From the NCBI GenBank assembly GCA_946807835.1, contig OX327686.1, positions 19,654,001-19,718,000 on the forward strand: a DNA stretch of 64,000 bases, given 5' to 3'. Position 1 is the first letter of the stretch, and every line of letters starts with the position of its first letter. The notes under the pieces are model-generated. The model was not told the DNA's origin, ran no database searches, and saw only the letters and a list, made by a program, of their open reading frames with translations. This DNA is from Ailanthus altissimus (lineage: Eukaryota; Streptophyta; Magnoliopsida; Sapindales; Simaroubaceae). This document shows positions 1 to 11,330 of the stretch, one piece after another. A program made the translations under genes and the position numbers.

Positions 1-1564
1 AAAAATTTTATAACTGTTTTTTAAACCGAACATGTAAATGCATATCTATGGATATATATCAAGATCATAAATCATGTTTATGCATTGAAAGCTCATAAAA
101 CATACATTTTCATTATGTGAAAATATATTAAACGAAAGATAACAGAAAAGACAAAGTTTCACTTACAACCGCTCTGCACTCAATTTCGCTCCAGATTTCT
201 GCTCCTGTTACCGCTCTCGATTTTCTTCACCTACGCGCCATAATTGACATTTAGAACCAAATCGAATGCTAGAATTTAATTTAACTACTAAACTCCCTAA
301 TTGGCATATAAAGCTCGGATGCATACTACTTTCCAATTTTTATTTACGGAGTCATTTAATCTAATCTAACTCACCACCTGGCACCCTGAAAATTATTAAA
401 CGCCTTATAACTTGGTTGAACATAATTGCCCTTCACCTTTCCAAAATGGACAATTATGTCCCATTTTCTTCATTTTTGGTTTTTTCATCAACCATATACA
501 TTCAACATACATAAGACACCATTTACACACAACAACTCAATCAAAATACCACACAATCCCTAACTTCCCTAAAGTGGCAGAATTTCACCCTATGTTCCAA
601 CACATTTCTTTTCTCAATTTCTTATTTCAATTACATAAAAATCAAGCCAATTTTATTCTAATGCCCTAATTACAACCAATTGAAGTCTCTACATTCAAAT
701 CACTCAAAACCCTAATTCTTACCTTGCCAATTTCTTCAAATTGATGACTCCTTCAAGCTCCACGCTAGAAATCAACTCAATCTAAACCAAGAATACATAC
801 AAGAATATCAATTTAAGCAATCCTTAAAGTTTACTTATCAATCTTATAAAACAATGCTTTTCTTACCTCTTTTTCTTGAATTTCCACTAATTGAGGCTTC
901 AATTGAGTTTTGGAATTGGTATGTAACCTTATTTTAGATTGATTAAGCATGAAAAATCATGAAGAAAAAAAAACTTGAACGATCACTGTAGCTGCACCAC
1001 TCTTCTAGCTTGAATTTGCTCTCTTTTTGCTCTAAGTGTTTGCTTTTTGTTCTCTTGAAAAATCTACACACTTCCAACATATATATAGTTATCCATCAAT
1101 TGATCATTTTGCCCCTCAACTTACTTTAAATTACTAATTTTCCATTAGTTGGAAACTAAGTATGTAATTGGTTCATTTGTAACTATCTAGTTAGAATAGT
1201 CCAAAGAACTAACTAGAATTTTTAACTTGGCAATCCATGAGATTACTTCTAATTTGTCCATTCACTAATATATGGATTATGCTTCTCAACAAGGGTTTAT
1301 TCCATACATAACCCTTAAATGAAAATTCATGTAGTAAATTAGAATTTCCTTTTCCAAGCCAATAGAGAAAAATTTCCAAAAATATTCTATGGTCGTCCGA
1401 CGCTCCGATCAAGTGTGAAATTATCAAATTAGGTCTAATATCTCTCACGCGCGCCATAAAGAAAATATTTCTAATAGAGTTAAAATTGGGTAACCCTACA
1501 GTGTCTTCAAAACTCTATACCGAAATCAAGGTGCCAATACTACTAATAGGGATTGGATATTACA
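1..1564 (-). mobile_element. Long LTR of family alpha, copy 1 (partial)
   Basis: Repeat shared with 36480-41402, 41918-43931 and 59626-62396. The shared right terminus (plus strand ...GGATTGGATATTACA) falls at 1564; the other end lies outside the window. Read on the minus strand the family begins TGTAATATCC and ends CCTGTCA, termini like those of plant Ty3/gypsy LTRs, so the minus strand is the likely sense. No internal gag-pol is attached in this window. Short open frames inside are AT-rich chance frames, some shared between copies simply because the DNA is shared. Confidence 0.8.
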
Positions 1565-1751
1565 AAACCTAAATATTTCTCATGCATGGACACAGCTTTG
1601 AACCCTAATATCTCACATATTAACTCTTTACTTTATTAACCCTTATTAACCACTTGACTTTGATGGCTTGGTGAAGATGTTCAGAATCTCCTTCAAATTT
1701 ATGCAATTCTCCTCTAATGCTCTAGAGAACATTAAACTATCATTTGTAAAT

Positions 1752-1991
1752 ATGAGATATGTAAAGTCAAATCTCTAGCTACATTTATGCTCTAGATCTA
1801 CTTTTTTTTTCTACCATATCAAGCAGTGAAATTAGATGACACAGGACAAGTGCTGATAGGTTGTAATTTCATTCATAAAGACAAAATTGTTGACATTGTT
1901 TAACAAAACTGAAATTGAACTTGGTTAAACACCAATTCATAAGAAAAGTTTCTGAATTTTTAATTTTTGAAATTTCAAAGTCTGAAAACTT
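1752..1991 (+). repeat. Direct repeat (first copy): LINE flank plus gamma LTR start
   Basis: Near-identical to 2432-2671. Both copies contain about 80 bp of LINE sequence ending in TTAGA (the gamma target site), then the first about 170 bp of the gamma LTR (TGACACAGGACAAGTGCTGA...). Because host flank and LTR are copied together, this is a duplication made after gamma inserted, not a second insertion. Confidence 0.85.
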
Positions 1992-1997
1992 TAGCAG

Positions 1998-2436
1998 ATC
2001 TAGTCAAACTAGTGACCGTTCAAGTTTATGTATACTAAAATTCCAAGACATATTGTAGATCTAGTCAAACTTCCTTCTACTGCAGGTTTTAGTGCAACTG
2101 AGTTTGCTTTAGCAGATACTCAAAGGTATTCCAAGAAATGCATCAATCATTGGAAGAGAATAACCTCAAATAAAAGGCATCTTTAGACAAGCATCGGAAG
2201 TATCAAGTGTTTGAGGTATGCAATAAAGTGATGGTTTATTTACATAAGAAGAAGCTATCTATAGGAGTCCATGGCAAACTAAGGCAGAAACGTTATAGTC
2301 CTTTTAAGATTTTGAAGAAGATCAATGATAATGCATATGTGATAGACTTACCCAATGATATGAGCATATAAAAAACTTTTAATATAATAGATATCTCCAC
2401 CTATCATCCTAAAGGAAACCTATATGATCAATCGAG
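1998..2436 (+). repeat. Inverted duplicate of gamma pol 3' end
   Basis: Reverse-complement copy of about 2917-3340. Translated on the plus strand it gives KVMVYLHKKKLSIGVHG and NAYVIDLPND, the same residues that gamma encodes on the minus strand. It lies exactly between the two 240-bp direct repeats. Confidence 0.85.
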
Positions 2437-2516
2437 ATATGTAAAGTCAAATCTCTAGCTACATTTATGCTCTAGATCTACTTTTTTTTTCTACCATATC
2501 AAGTAGTGAAGTTAGA

Positions 2517-2883
2517 TGACACAGGACAAGTGCTGATGGGTTGTAATTTCATTTATGAAGACAAAATTGTTGACATCGTTTAACAAAACTGAAATTGAAC
2601 TTGGTTAAACACCAATTCATAAGAAAAGTTTTTGAATTTTTAATTTTTTAAATTTCAAAGTCTGAAAACTTTCTCTCTCATCCCTTATGTATTTAAAGAA
2701 AGCATTTAGGATACCTAGCATTTATTACAACAATTAATGATAACTTATAACTACTAATTGCCAACTATTACCAACAACTGAAGCTTTTATTTCAAATTGA
2801 TTGTCAAACTTTGTAACTACATTGAGAAATATAATTGCAAGCTCCTAGAAGCTTCTCTTCACATGTGCTACTGTTCCCCATCA
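2517..2883 (-). repeat. Gamma 3' LTR
   Basis: About 367 bp. On the minus strand it starts TGATGGGGAACAG and ends CTGTGTCA. It matches the other gamma LTR at 18849-19231. Purine-rich AAGTAGAGGAGAC lies directly before it on the minus strand (about 2884-2896), a fitting polypurine tract. The pol stop codon (2868-2870) falls just inside the LTR. Confidence 0.8.
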
Positions 2884-5470
2884 GTCTCCTCTACTTGAAA
2901 AGAACTTGTCCTCGATTGATCATATAGGTTTCCTTTGGGATGATAGGTGGAGATATCTATTATGTTAAAAGTTTTGTATATGCTTATATCATTGGGCAAG
3001 TCTATCACATATGCATTATCATTGATCTTCTTCAAAATCTTAAAAGGACCATAACGTTTCTGCCTTAGTTTGCCATGAACTCCTATAGGCAGCCTCTTCT
3101 TATGTAAATAAACCATCACTTTATTGCATACCTCAAACACTTGATACTTCTGATGCTTGTCTAAATATGTCTTTTATTTGAGGTTATTCTCTTCTAAGGA
3201 TTGATGCACTTCTTGGAATACCTTTGAGTATCTGCTAAAGCAAATGCAGTTACACTAAAACCTATAGTAGAAAGAAGTTTGACTAGATCTATAATATGTC
3301 TTGGAATTTTAGTATAAACAATTAAGGACGTCTTTCAATAGAATGGTTGATTGAGTTTTTTTAAGCATACTCAGCTTGTGCCAAAAATAAGTCCCTTTGG
3401 CCTTTCTAGTTTCTAAATATGCATTTAATCATATTTCTCAAAGTATGGTTCACTACTTCTGTTTGGCCATCGGTTTGGGGCTGTGTTGTGTTAGAAAACT
3501 TCAATATAGTCCAAAATGTTTTCCACAAAGTTAGCCAAAAGACTGTCAAGAATTTACTGTCCCTATCTGAAGTTATAGAAAGAGGTATACCATATAAACG
3601 AATAACTTCTTTTAAGAATAGTTTGGTTACATGATGTGCATCTATTTTCTTACAATATAGAATGAAGTATGACATTTTGGAAGATCGATCAACCACCACA
3701 AATACAACATCATTTTCCTTATGGGTTCTTGGTAAACCAAGTACAAAGTCCATAGAAATGTCATCTCAATGTGCATTAAGAATAGATAAAGGTATCTAAA
3801 CATGTATTTTGTGACTGCCCTTTACTCGTTTAACTTGTTTGACACCTTTGTACAAACTTGCCAGCATCTCTTTTAAATTGAGGCTAGTAGTAACATTCCT
3901 CCAAATCAACTATGGTCTTGTCTTGACCCATGTGGCCACTCAAGTCGCTAAAATACATTTCTCTTAGCAACTTGTCATGTAATGAGCTCATTGGAATGCA
4001 CAATATGCTCCCTTTGAACAAATACCCATCTCGGACCAAATATTCACTCAAGGGCTGCTTTATTAGGTGCTTAGTCCAAATATCACCAAAATCTTCATTA
4101 TTCTCATATAGCTCTTTGAGTTGTTTAAAACCTAAAACTTCAGTAGAAATAGTAACAAGTAGAGTCGCGTAGGCGTCTGTTACTTGATTAGTAATTCTAG
4201 ATTTATGAACAGTAATATAATTAAAAATTTTAAGATAATTTGCCTACTTAGACAACATATGATCAATATGCTTCTGCCCATGAAAGTGCTTTAGAGATTG
4301 GTAGTTGGAGTAGACAATGAACTCTTTAGGTAAAAGATACGCCTCCCACGTTTTAAGAGCACGGAACACAACATATAGTTCTTATTGATACGTTGACCAC
4401 TTTTGTCTTGCTTCACTTAACTTCTTATTAAAGAATGTAATGGTTTTCTTTCTTAAGAAATAATAGCCTCTATTCCAATCCTGCTTATATCACATTCAAT
4501 CTTAAAAGTTTTGGCAAAGTTAGGAAGAGATAAAATGTGCTGTAGTTAATTTTTTCTTGATCAATTCGTAGCTATGATCAGCAGGTTCTCCTTATTGAAA
4601 TATGCTTTTCTTTAAGCAATTGGTAATGGGTGCTACTATGGTGTTAGAATTTTTTATAAACCTACAATAGAAAGTTGCTAGACAATAGAAAGTTACTAGG
4701 CTATAGAAACTTATTACATCAGTTATAGTTTCTAATTCTAACCATTCTTTAATAGCTTTCACCTTCTCTTCATCTACCTGAATTCCCTCACTATTTACAA
4801 CAAATTCTAGAAACATTAGTCTGTTTATTAAAAATACACATTTCTTTAAGTTTACAAACAGCTCATTCAATATCAACACAATTAGAACTTGCCTAATATG
4901 ATTAAGGTACTCCCCTCTACATTCTTACTATAGATCAAAATATCATTAAAATAGACAACAACAAAGTAGGATAAAAAGGTTTGAGTTCCTGAGTTATAAG
5001 GTATAAATGTACTTGGTGTATTAGACAACTCAAATGACATGTCTAGCCACTCATATAACCCATTTTTATCTTGAAACCTATCTTCCTTTCATCTCCCACA
5101 CAAATTCTAATTTGGTGATATTTACTCTACAGATCTATCTTGGTGAATACTTTACCACCACTCAACTGATCAAGCAAGTCTTTAATTCTAGGGATAGAAA
5201 ACCGATACTTTATCGTTAATTTATTGATAACATGACTGTCCATACACATCCTCAAACTCTTATCCTTCTTTGGAGTAAGTAAGGCAGGTACAGCACAATG
5301 ACTAATGTTCTTCTGTATATGCCCATTTTGTAATAGTTCCTCTATATTCTTCTTCAGATTTAATGCTCCTTTGGACTTATACAATAGTAAGGCAGATTTG
5401 GCAAGCTATCTCTAAGAATAAAATCAATGCGATGTTGAATATCTCGCATTGAAGGTAATTGTGTTGGTTC
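2868..5470 (-). pseudogene. Gamma pol relic: RT, RNase H, integrase
   Basis: Minus-strand fragments run in Ty3/gypsy order. 5127-5384 holds the RT N-terminal block ([39 protein letters not shown]). Near 4934-4972 the RT active site reads YFNDIL where the family has YFDDIL, so a catalytic aspartate is lost. 4592-4879 is the RT C-terminus and connection to RNase H. 3800-3950 has the integrase N-terminal zinc region (SGHMGQDKTI). 3406-3753 is the integrase core ([26 protein letters not shown], so D, D and E remain). 2868-3140 is the integrase C-terminal domain, with no chromodomain visible. Many stops and frameshifts separate the blocks. Confidence 0.85.
4665..4700 (-). repeat. 18-bp in-frame tandem duplication in gamma pol
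   Basis: Two adjacent 18-bp units (4665-4682 and 4683-4700) differ at two bases, followed by a weaker partial third. On the minus strand they encode LVTFYC then LATFYC, where the family has this block once (LATFYRRFIK-like), just after RT. Confidence 0.8.
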
Positions 5471-7065
5471 TACCATTACATTACATCAACAAATTCTGCC
5501 AATAAGTTTTGAACCCCCTTAAGTGTGATTTGCATGGTACCTCCATTCCCTTCACTATTAGAAAAGCACAGGTTTTGGCACTTTTGGTGTCCTTCAAAAA
5601 TGCATCTTCTCTAAAAGCCACAGACAATAATGCCTTCTCCTCCACTTTTGGAAAAAGGTTTTCTCATTGGTTTAGAACCACAACTATCCGTTTGTGATCC
5701 CAAGTGAAGTTTTAGGTGTTGTCCATCCCTTTATAAGTTGCATCAACATCAATCTGCCATGGCCAGCCTAGTAACACATGACATACATTATCTCCACAAC
5801 ATCACAAACTTCAGACTTGTAAGTCTTTCTCAAAGATAATGGCAAATATCATTGTTGTGTAATTTTCATGCTAGGCCTCTTCTTTGTCTAACCAATACTA
5901 TACGAGGCTAGATATAGCTGCATTTTAAGCCTAAGATACTCAAAAAGGCTTTGTGAAACCAAGTTCTCATAACAATTATCTATCAACAGTTTATACACTT
6001 TGTTAGCCACATAGCATTTACCTTCAAAGATGCATTTGCATTGTGCCTTAAAAGGTTATTTTGGAGTGTATAATAGCCTTCTTACAACACATACCACTTT
6101 CTCACTGTCTTCTTCGGCCATTTAAAAGTTATCATCCTCCTCTGCTATTTCTTACTCATCGTAGTCCTCATCAGGCTCGCGTTGGGTGACATTGACAATT
6201 TTACGTCTAGGACAATCACTAGATCTATACTCTATCTCATTACTCATAAAACATATAATACCCTTTGAACTATCCATTTTTTCCTTCCCCTTTATCTTAG
6301 GTTTCCTTTGACTAACCTATCTACCTTTAGATTATATAGACATGCTCTCGGATGTAATATAGGTAGGTTTAGCATTTGGTTCAATTTGGGAATACAGTGG
6401 TGCTCTCGAATGCCTCTTGGTTTTAGCTAGTCTCTTAGCTCTTAATGTTAAGTTTTGTGCCTGATCTATTAATTAAATTTGTTGCATGACCAACCTATCT
6501 TAGATCCCAACATTCAACGCAACAACATACCTAGCCACTTATTGATCCTTCATTTCTCTCAAGTTGCACCTAACTTGCAACCTTAAAAACTCTTCTGTAT
6601 AAGTTAAAACAGAATGGGTTCCTTGGATGCGATTCTAGAATTGTTGGAGAGAGTTTATTCATAATCTAACGGTAAAAAATGCCCCCTTAAGAGTGCTTTT
6701 AATTGGTGCCAATGACGGACAGGTGGCAATCCTTCTAATCTTAGACCTTCTTAATGGTGTTCCCATTAAGCACCCATGCCCCCACGTAGTTTGTAAGCCA
6801 CTAAAACTACTTTATGTTTTGGACTTACATTCAAAATTTCAAAGAAATTTTCTGCCTCATACTCCCAATCTAGAAATTGTTCTATATTAGTAGCACTATT
6901 AAAAGTAGGCAAATAAGCTTTTACCTTGTAAGAGTCATCATGTTGGTGTTGTTGTCTCCCTCTTGGTAAAAACTCACCATCAAATTCTCCCTAGATTTCT
7001 TCATCTTTGAAATCATCAACTAAAGGGATAAAACGGCTAGGTCTTCTCCGTGTACCCATGTTTGC
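5471..7065 (-). pseudogene. Gamma gag and protease relic
   Basis: The minus strand opens near 7060 with MGTRRRPSRFIPLVDDFKDE, a gag start as seen in related gypsy elements. A degenerate retroviral zinc knuckle lies at about 6205-6250 (CFMSNEIEYRSSDC, then PRRK). The CX2CX4HX4C pattern survives only in its first and last cysteines; the second cysteine is S and the histidine is Y. The stretch between the knuckle and RT, where protease should be, is heavily interrupted and no catalytic motif could be read. Not functional. Confidence 0.7.
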
Positions 7066-7483
7066 TCCTCTTGTTCGCGACCAGACCTAAAGTTCATCTT
7101 CTGCTTCTTCCACCAAATAGACATTAACCAATGCAGAATATGGTTGTCTATGTGGTATTCTCATTGTCACTGTTGATTCTTATTGTACTGAATCATTAAC
7201 TCTCGAATTCATAACCAGTTCGATTAATTCTGGCATGCATTCCTACAATTCTATTATACATGATGTGAATTAGGTTATCAAAGCTTCATAAGATTCATTG
7301 AGTATCCATAGAGGTCCAATGAAAAGGGCAAGAACAAAAAAAATGAAGTAAACATTAAATAGGCTAATTGAGCACAAATAAGATTTGTGCTTTGTTCAAG
7401 TAATATCTGACCGAATTAAGTTTTCAAGATGATTAATGCCTTGTTAATGTTATTCAAGTTTCTTTAAGTGATCTGGAGTAATT

Positions 7484-7752
7484 TGTAAGAGTATGTGAGA
7501 TCCATCAACACCTTAGTCCACCAGTTGGATGGCACCTCAGAGCTACTAGCGTCCCAACACACATTTCTCAGGTTATCTGCGCCCCCAAGGAATCGAACCC
7601 TCATCCCAAAAAGGCCTCCATAGAGATGGGAGCGGGGGTTTGATTCCTTGGGGGCACAGGTAACTTGAGAATTGTGTGTTGGGACGCCAGTGGCTCTGAG
7701 GTGTCATCCAGCTGGTGGACCAAAGCGTTGGCAGGTCTCACACACTCTTACA
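7484..7752. repeat. Foldback hairpin with B-box-like arms
   Basis: Two arms of 117 bp (7484-7600 and 7636-7752) are close reverse complements around a 35-bp spacer; outer ends are TGTAAGAG and CTCTTACA. Each arm's inner end carries a tRNA T-arm-like sequence, GGTTCGATTCC on the minus strand of the left arm and GGTTTGATTCC in the right arm, followed by TTGGGGGC. These resemble a pol III B box. No A box or full tRNA cloverleaf is visible. Confidence 0.8.
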
Positions 7753-7868
7753 AAAAGGCTGGCCTTTTTGATAGACTGTGGTAGGGCCCACCCAACACCT
7801 TGGGTCCACTAGGGGGCTAAACTAGCGCCCAAGCTACAGACGCATCTCATGCACGCATCTAAAAGGTG

Positions 7869-8186
7869 TTGGGATTTGTGTTTACATGCCATCCCAAAAT
7901 ATATAAATATTTAATGATAGTATTTATACAATTATTATTTCTAATAAAATCGTTAATATTATTTATAATTAAAATGGTAAGATGCTTGTAACGTTTTAGA
8001 CATTGTATGATCTGAAGGAGTTCAAATCTGGTCTAAAGGAGTTTAGATCAGTGCTAAGAATTAGTAACGCTAATAGTTATAAATACTAAGAGTTAGTGGT
8101 ACTAAGAGTTAGTGATGCTAAGAGTTAACATGTTCATATAGTTAGCGAAATCTAAGGAGTTAGAGCCTTGTCTGAAATGGGACAAT
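7869..8186 (+). repeat. Inverted copy of the beta LTR start
   Basis: Begins TGTTGGGATTTGTG and matches the reverse complement of about 9747-10044 until the two diverge after a shared GTCTGAAAT. It forms a roughly 300-bp inverted repeat within the 2.56-kb insertion. Confidence 0.85.
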
Positions 8187-10582
8187 TATCTTGGTTAATG
8201 AATTATTATAATTGTTAATGCTTATTATTCCACATGATAATTATTTTGAATAACTCTTTTCTAAAATAATTATTTTTTTCTCCATTTCATTTTAGCCATC
8301 TATTAGAGAAGGAGATAAAGAAAAGTTTGTTTATTTTTCAACACTTGAAAGAACAAAACTCAAAACTCTCTCTTACCTCTCTTCCTTGGTCAAGTTTTGC
8401 TTCAAAAAATTGAATGAATGATTCAATTGTTTTGCTAAATTATTTTTGTTATTCAACACTTTGATTAAACAAAAATAAGTGCTCCACCAATTTTATTGTT
8501 GGTCTCTCACTTAGGATTAATTTAAACAAGCACTAGAATAATGGCCACCTAAATTAATTTTTACCTAACAAATATAATTACTTTAATTATAATGGGTAAA
8601 TAAATTGCCAACATTTAGGCCCCTCATTGTATTAAAATAAAATGCCATGATCTATATATATATTATAATATTATCTAATAATATATAATTTAATTATTCA
8701 AAACAATTTTGAATAATTACTTTTTACCTTACTAATTTTTACTACTAAGGTTAAATGATAAAAAAGTAAAATCAAATCGTAGAACAAATTTTGCCACTTG
8801 TCAATATTCTATTAATTAACAAGGGTTGTTAATTAATTGAGTGATTTACTTAACAATTAAGTCTTGATAAATGTACATCCCGAGGGATCCTGAAATAATT
8901 ATTCTATTTTTGCTGAAATTTATTGGATCGAATAATTCAATCCAATTCGCTAACCTAGTGCGCAATGAGTACACTTCATATTGTGAGACTCTCTAGGTCC
9001 ACACCTAATTTGTCATATGGATCTCCTCCATACGTCTATGAACGATGTCCTACACATACGTTATGGATAATATATATTAACGTGTTAGACCATGCAAGTT
9101 GAGGTTATTGCATATTTGTATAATCCCTCCATCAATTATATCCTTGAAGAGTAGAGATATAGATCATCACCGTCAAATCTCTATTTTGCTCAACCATGAA
9201 CTTGTCTCCAGATTTATATTTTATTAAATAATATCCACAAACACTTTTGTGATATTGTTTATTCCTTCGGAATTTACAACGCACACCGGACTCCATGAGC
9301 ATCGAACCATACCCAGCGACACCCAACGGTCAGACCATAAAAGGTTTCTGACATGCGTAGAACCAAAGTATGGTGGATCAGTCACAAGCCCATCGTGGCG
9401 CTCAGGTCAAAGGACCACAAATACTACTCAACTCGAAAGGCCTTCCATTGACGGCTTTATGAGATGTCTATTGGAGGTCCTCGTGAGTCTGTTTAATATC
9501 CAGTCCTTACTGAATACCTGCATCTCTATACGAGCTTCCACTAAACTCATAATTTGCTAAGACTAACCATCTAGACCATCTAGATATAGATTACACTAAT
9601 CTATATTAATGGGTTCTATCGATAGACCCGTATTGATGAAATTAAATCAAAAATATTGTGTTTGAGAATATACTTGTATAATGACATTTTCTAGCACCAT
9701 TTGCAACTCCTTGCAGCTATGTCATTACTAATATATTCTCAGGTCATTATCCTATTTCAGACAAGGCTCTAACTCCTTAGATTTCGCTAACTATATGAAC
9801 ATGCTAACTCTTAGTATCACTAACTCTTAGTACCACTAACTCTTAGTATTTATAACTATTAGCATTGCTAATTTTTAATACTGATCTCAACTCCTTTAGA
9901 TCATACAATGTCTAAAACGTTACAAGCATCTTACCATTTTGATTATAAATAATATTAACAATTTTATTAGAAATGAAAATTGTATAAATACTATCATTAA
10001 ATATTTATAAATTTTGGGATGGCACGTAAGCACAAATCCCAACATAATTTACATGAAAAATAAAAAAGGCGCATATCCTTATGTTCATTGTTTCCTTTTT
10101 TTATTTTATTATTAGTTTAAATTTTGAAATAAGGATATAGAAATATTTGTTTCCTTAATATGCTTGTTATTTATTTTTTAATTTTGTAATCAATTCCTAC
10201 TATGACTTAGGATTTGATTTAGTTTTTCCTTTTATGCTCTTGGTAAAATTGGTTATATAAGCCATTGTAACCTTAATACAAATTCAAAATTTTTAACATT
10301 AATAATAGTGAGAGTTTTCTCTAGGTTCTTCAAAGAACTTTTTAGAAGTAATCAAAATTTCTTCTTATGGCGTTCATTCTTGACTTATTACTCACAATCT
10401 TTCTCTTCTTTCTTGAGTGTTACATTTATCCTAATTTCTTATACCTTCGGTTCTTATCTTTTTATACGTAACGGGTTAAGGTCCTTTGTTTTTGTTTGTT
10501 TACGAATCTAAATTGGAACGATCCTTAGCAAAGAAACCTCATTGAGTATCAGGTCTCACTTTTCTTTGTGAGCTTCATATTA

Positions 10583-11330
10583 ATTAGTATCAGAGTTTAA
10601 ACTCTAAATCAGGTTGAATCTATCCTTTATTTTCATTGTTTATTTTTCTTTTAAATTTTGTACCCTTTTGTTCTATTCCTACAAATCTGCAACTTATCAT
10701 CTTTATTTCTTCTTGATCGCAACTTTAAACTATTTATTCACCCTAATTCGTTCAATTTCTATCATTTATCATTACATATAAGTAAGAAAAAAAAGAATAA
10801 ATGAAAGAGAAAAATTCAAAAAAACAATTAAAGAAAGAAGAATAAAAAAAATAGATTTAATTGATTTCAACTTTCAATTCTAAATTCTGAATTTTAAAAA
10901 AAAAGTATATATCTGAAATAGTTTAAGTGTTATTTACTATTCAAATTTTGTTTGCGTATAGTGTGTATTCTACCTATTTTGTGCAATTAGCCTCAATAAA
11001 ACAACCTAAATTGTCATCAAAATCCATATTTCTTTTGTTTTCTTTTTTCTTCTTAAGTTTTGCCTATTCTTTATCTTTTGCGTTTAACCAATTCTCATTC
11101 TTAGTGATTTGATTTATTAAGTTTGTATTGTTACAAGGAATTTTGATTAAGTTCAATAAAGAACTAAAAATGAGACTAAAGAGTGAAAAAAAAAAGCAAG
11201 AGTGTGTGAACTCACAAGAGGGTAAAAGCCAAATTTTAGTAAACACGAGTGTGAGTGCTATTAATCTAGAGAGATAACACATAAGGGAGTACTTGTGAGG
11301 TTTTCTAACTTTTTTTGTAGATTATTAAAT
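10583..11330 (+). other. Delta PBS and leader
   Basis: Right after the 5' LTR stands TTAGTATCAGAGT (about 10584-10596), a mutated form of the initiator-tRNA-Met primer site TGGTATCAGAGC seen intact at 22582 in a related element. The remaining about 730 bp is T-rich then A-rich leader with no recognisable gene. Confidence 0.7.

Larger units (their letters stand above)
1565..2516 (-). pseudogene. LINE reverse transcriptase relic, C-terminal part, with a rearranged insert
   Basis: On the minus strand the stretch just left of gamma continues the LINE reverse transcriptase found at 19232-19533. Near 1735-1760 it reads LIFTNDSLMF, a decayed form of the LINE active-site block with FADD changed to FTND, followed by an ILNIF-like segment near 1690. 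Stops interrupt it. A 240-bp piece of this LINE plus gamma LTR is duplicated (1752-1991 and 2432-2671) around an inverted piece of gamma pol. No intact protein can be made. The LINE is the oldest layer here, since gamma and a solo LTR both sit inside it. Confidence 0.65.
7484..10044 (-). mobile_element. Beta-family solo LTR, copy 1, with internal inversions
   Basis: Inserted in the delta 5' LTR with target duplication TAATT (7479-7483 and 10045-10049). The minus strand starts TGTTGGGATTTGTGC at 10044 and follows beta copies at 15154-17194, 56799-59058 and the theta LTR down to about 8216. The left 730 bp is rearranged: an inverted copy of its own first about 320 bp (7869-8186) and a hairpin (7484-7752). 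A run of degenerate TAAGAGTTAG-type repeats, typical of the family, lies at 8040-8150 and 9770-9870. Confidence 0.8.
7261..10582 (+). repeat. Delta 5' LTR, split by a beta insertion
   Basis: Parts 7261-7483 and 10045-10582 together match the 3' LTR at 17873-18755, e.g. AGTGATCTGGA then TTACATGAAAAA continuing across the gap. The 5' copy lacks about 80 bp present at about 18190-18275. The right boundary is approximate because the terminal CATCA is changed to CATATTA. Confidence 0.8.

Noticed and set aside
412..669. Open frame starting MVEHNCPSPFQ, repeated at 37439-37627 and 61250-61507
   Set aside because: It lies inside alpha LTRs and recurs because the LTR recurs. The frames have different ends, AT-driven composition and no known domain.
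7570..7660. Possible tRNA gene, from GGTTCGATTCC-like sequences
   Set aside because: Only T-arm-like pieces are present, in a hairpin; no acceptor, D-arm or anticodon arm could be folded.
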